The position numbers were made by a program, and so were the translations under genes. Below the pieces are notes generated by a model. The model saw nothing but the letters and a program-made list of their open reading frames with translations. It did no database searches and was not told the origin of the DNA. From Ixodes scapularis (lineage: Eukaryota > Arthropoda > Arachnida > Ixodida > Ixodidae), in assembly GCF_016920785.2 (NCBI RefSeq), contig NW_024609835.1, positions 23,873,838 through 23,937,837 of the forward strand: 64,000 bases of DNA, read 5' to 3'. Positions 60,489 through 64,000 of this stretch are shown here, piece after piece; the stretch's first letter is position 1; each line of letters begins with the position of its first letter.

Positions 60489-61401
60489 TTTCTTTCTAGC
60501 TTTAGAGAATAAAATTAAACGAAAAAGCAGTTTCTTTATTTGGCTTGTTTCAGAAATGTAAATCGTGCATGTCTGAGCGTCTTTTTGTGTGTGTGTGCAT
60601 GGAATGTATTTAGTAGTTCTACTCTTTACTTTAATTGTTTTATTAGATTGCATACCTTAGTTCATCATATCTTCTGTGCTCCTATGTCCCTTCTTTTCTT
60701 TCTTTACTTTCTTTGTTGCTCTTCTGTGTCCGTCTACTCTGTACATTTAGCACTGTCCACCGAAAAACACCGAATCTGCACAAAAAATAAACCCTTACGA
60801 AACACTCTCGAATTCTAAGATTAATAACCGCGAAAATATGGAACCCTATGCATAGTCTACGATCATCTGGGACTCCGTCGACCCGAACGGCGTACGCAAT
60901 CCGCCTCCGATTGACGTAGTCTCAGGGCGGTCGCAAAGAAAGACTCTTCAGGATATTGTGACATCGTCCAGTGCCCTCTCCCTCCGATCAACGACAAAAA
61001 GATAATCAGCGACTGCCATGCACACGCGAGGCGGTGTCGCTCAAGGGCAGCATATTTTTTTCCCTTGCCCGAGCTGCCCTTCGCTTTCGGCGTGTCCCCT
61101 CTCCAGCCCGTGCGAGTAGCGCCTTTACTGCCTTCCATCCAGTTACCCTTGATGCTCGAGTGGAGCCGGACACCTTCTTGTGACTTTGTTGTTGTGAGGC
61201 GACTGTGGTACCTGCGGTTTCGGTTAGTGCTTTCATTTCCGGCTTTGTCTTTTGTCGACTCGGTTAGCTTTCTTTATTGTGTCATTGCGCATTGACATTA
61301 GGTAAGGAACGCGGAAAAAACAGAAATTATACTTGCAGGTGTTTGTTCTGCGCTGTTGTGACCCTTCTGCGCGCGCGAAACAAGACTTCGATTGGAGCAA
61401 G

Positions 61402-61466
61402 ATGAAGTTCCTGGGCGTTCCGGATTGGATAATTCTAGTGGCGACTGCCTTGGTCCTGCTGTACTT
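61402..61466 (+). CDS. Exon 1 of a second, tandem P450 gene (partial; continues beyond the window)
   Basis: Encodes the same 21 residues as exon 1 of the first gene, starting MKFLGVPDW, and has the same TACTT|GTAAGT donor. The whole 5' UTR and promoter block is also kept. By analogy with an 8.4-kb first intron, exon 2 would lie outside the window. Whether the copy is functional cannot be told from exon 1. Confidence 0.8.
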
Positions 61467-61646
61467 GTAAGTACAGTTGACTCTTTTGGTATAAAAAAAA
61501 AGAAGGGGGACGGGGGAGCGCTCACGGCGCCCACTTTACGGCTAATGTGGTATTTTTAATAGGCGGGAGTGTTTGTTTGCAAGTTGTTTCTACAAAGAAG
61601 AGTTCTCGTGAAAGGGGTTTTCCGATTCTATTATAACCGATATGTT

Positions 61647-62524
61647 GAGCGTAAAAGAATAAATCAATAAGGATATAAAATAACCATCATATTGAGCAAA
61701 AACAAAGAAGTAGAGGTCTATTTGCAACTGACTTTCTAAATGTATTGTTTAATGGTGGTTTGTTAATTCCAGGTTGTTTGTTGTTCAAGAAATATCAAGT
61801 AACGGCCTTGTACTTGATGAAGTCGCTTTTTGAGGGTCGATTCAAATAGATGCTTCCGAAAATCAGATTTTTAAGCACTTCAGTATAAATAGCGAAAAAC
61901 TATTTCAGAGAGTATACAAAAGAACTCCGTTCAGAAAAAAAGAATCTCGCCTGACATTTTAATTATTCCCATCTTTTGTGTTCATTGAAAGTATTTGTGA
62001 TGTCCATAAGGCGATACGTTCTCACATATCCCCACAAGCGCTTGAAGCACTCACTGACTTACACCAATATTTATGTGGCTATTGCGTGTATTTTAGACAC
62101 TAAAGGGAATTTCTCCACTTTCAAAATAACCCTCATTTCTCCAGACTACCGCAGGAAGATGAGCTTACGAAACGCTCAACTAATTCTTTCGAATTTCATT
62201 AACTGAATAGGCGCAAAAATAATACGATTGAAAAAACGTTTTCCAGTATTTGATATTCAGTTTTTAATAGCACTTTGTTTTTTAGCAAAAATAAAGTTTT
62301 ACATGGCTGATATATTATTATTCTATAAAACATTCGCTCAAAATTATTTCATTAAATAACTGAATCCGTTAAATATGCGCACATCTTCTATACTCCTCAA
62401 TATAGCATTCGTTGATGGTGACATAAATAAACTTTATATAGAGCATAATTTGTTTAAATTTCCTTAAATGCATGTCGAAACTGGGTAAAAGCTCACAGTC
62501 TTCAATGTCTCGGAACATTATTTT
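61647..62524 (+). repeat. Right arm of the large inverted repeat (intron 1 of the second P450 copy)
   Basis: Pairs with 59,252-60,119. This arm lies in its expected place, 180 bases after exon 1, so it is the source and the left arm is the inverted copy. Confidence 0.8.
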
Positions 62525-62589
62525 AGCGCTCTTTTGATTACTATTTGTGATTTTTAACATAAATAAGATATTTATGGTGCGCTGAATCG

Positions 62590-63362
62590 CTAATTAAGCA
62601 TAACGTTTTTAAATGTAAAAGCATGCGTGTTTCCCGACTCTCTGAAAACATTGACCCTGCCATATACATCCTTAATAATATACCATTAAATTCTGTTGCT
62701 TTATACAACTATCTTGGCATTCATATCACTCATAACCTTTCCTGGAACATGCACGTCGACTATATCTTTAAAAATGATAATCGTATTCCTGGGTTCTTGC
62801 GCCGCCACTTTTGTTCCGCTAATCTTCCGGTCAAGCTGAAATTATGTAAAACCTTAGTCAGGCCAAAACTCGAATACGCCTATACCGTTTAGGATCCGGG
62901 ACAAGTAACATTATCACACATTATCGCATTAGTCCCGAACCGAGCAGCCCGTTTTATCCTTTCTAATTACTCTCGTGCTGCTAGTGTTTCGTCAATGAAG
63001 ACAACTTTGTACTTACCTGACCTCACTTTATGCCGTAAATACTTTCGTCTTTGTCTTTTCCATAAAATTTATTATACTAACCCAATTCTAATAGATCAAC
63101 TACTTTTTCATGCCTCATATGTGTCACCTCGCAACGATCACCAGTGTAGGGTTGGCAAGCCGTCCTGCCATACGAACATCTATTTGACTCTTTTATTCCA
63201 AGAACATCTAACGATTGGAACCACCTCCCTGCCTCCATCGTGTCCATCCAGGACACTACATACTTCAAGAAGTTTGCCAACGATTTCATCTGTATCACCC
63301 ACTCCTCTCCGCAGAGCCTCTGGGCCTTGAGAGTATAAAAATAAATAAATTAATTAATTAAT
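62590..63362 (+). mobile_element. 3' end of a non-LTR retrotransposon, inserted in intron 1 of the second P450 copy
   Basis: Frames read YLGIHITHNLSWNMHVDYI, LKLCKTLVRPKLEYAY, then RAARFILSNYSRAASV and a C-terminal region with PRNDHQCRVG, the usual thumb and C-terminal block of Jockey/CR1-type RTs. Stops and shifts near 62,890 and 63,180. Ends in AAATAAATAAATTAATTAAT. The first gene copy has the empty site near 19,350. Confidence 0.65.
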
Positions 63363-63599
63363 ATAGATAGCTCACTGTCATGTAAGCTCAGGCTTGAAAT
63401 ATTAAAAAAATTAGCCAAAATAATCTTAAACTATTTGACTGGTTCGCTGTTTTCCTTTGGCGCCGTGACCCATACGGACTCTCCTCCTCCCGCTTAATAC
63501 GTCAAGGAAGGAAATACCTTTCTTATTAATACGAAGCAACATACACAACTTCCTCATCAAGAATAGCCGATGTGAAATCGCAACTTTGGGGAGCAGCAT

Positions 63600-64000
63600 A
63601 TCAGATGTAGCTTTAAGAACAGTGTCACGCCAGTGAATCGCTAACTTGGCGTAAGCTTGGCAATCCTAGGAAGCTAACTTGGGCCTAATACGGTTTTGCT
63701 CCAAGGTGTTATTGTCGAAGTACTTCTCTTTTTCGTTTTTATTACTTTTCTTTCGCTTGACTCAATATCGTTAAAGTGCGGGGCTCAAGCCAGAAATGCC
63801 TTGTTTGAAACAAAGATCCATCAGTGAAGCCTAAATATAAAATTTGCTTGGCAATTTACGCTCAAAGTTCTCATATAGAAACGACCAAGCAGAAGTGAAA
63901 CCTAAGTCTCAAACTTGTTTGGCGGTTTAGGCCCAGCTGTTCCAGATGACAACCAAACTACCAGCAGTGAAGTCTAACGTTGGCACTTGTTTGGTCAATC
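63600..64000 (+). repeat. Sequence similar to P450 intron 9, with a ~72-bp tandem repeat
   Basis: 63,640-63,720 resembles 47,110-47,200 (TTTTGCTCCAAGG in both). From about 63,815 three units with a CAGTGAAGCCTAA-like core and a TTGGCAATTTA-like block recur every ~72 bases; intron 9 has two (47,300-47,400). Probably the intron downstream of the dead exon 9, displaced by rearrangement. Confidence 0.55.

Larger units (their letters stand above)
60810..63530 (+). repeat. Segmental duplication, copy 2
   Basis: Counterpart of 16,860-19,810: upstream DNA, 5' UTR, exon 1 and start of intron 1, plus a LINE fragment at 62,590-63,362 that copy 1 lacks. Confidence 0.8.

Noticed and set aside
1..64000. 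CRISPR arrays, rRNA genes, bacterial operons
   Set aside because: No regularly spaced repeats, no rRNA sequence, and gene structure is clearly eukaryotic with spliceosomal introns.

Overview
The window looks like nuclear DNA from an arthropod, most plausibly a hard tick. It holds one very long intron-rich gene of the arthropod CYP3-clan cytochrome P450 type, three tRNA-derived SINE copies, many MITE/foldback elements and several non-LTR retrotransposons of kinds common in tick genomes. The tick assignment is inference from gene and repeat style; no marker gene was available.

Layout. 1-5.4 kb: 3' end of a decayed Ty3/Gypsy-like element (RT-RNase H, polypurine tract, 3' LTR), then a decayed EN/RT LINE split by an LTR-like insertion that carries a tRNA-Gly-like promoter. 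5.4-10.2 kb: a SINE, two MITEs and a broken THAP gene on the minus strand. 10.8-15.6 kb: a nearly complete L1/Tx1-like LINE flanked by a 14-bp target duplication, inserted in a tRNA-like sequence. 15.7-16.0 kb: a THAP exon remnant.

17.66-55.92 kb (+): a complete P450 gene. I could place 14 exons whose splice phases all agree, giving 1,569 coding nt (522 residues) with no stop, and with the WxxxR, I-helix, ExxR, PxRF and heme-Cys motifs in order. Its introns hold most of the other features: TA- and 8-bp-TSD MITEs, a Tigger element, a THAP pseudogene broken by a hAT MITE, a SWIM-family transposon fragment, a 3.1-kb composite element with nested MITEs, and several foldbacks.

55.9-64.0 kb: the start of a second, tandem P450 copy. 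The first exon at 61,402-61,466 encodes the same 21 residues, and promoter plus intron 1 are duplicated from 16.86-19.81 kb. This junction is rearranged: a dead exon-9 copy (60,178-60,319) lies next to a perfect 51-bp-stem hairpin, and two ~870-bp inverted copies of intron-1 sequence (59,252-60,119 and 61,647-62,524) flank both the dead exon and the new exon 1. Intron-9-like sequence reappears at the window end.

Most other open frames are chance frames or decayed transposon code. All calls come from reading the sequence; no database search was run.
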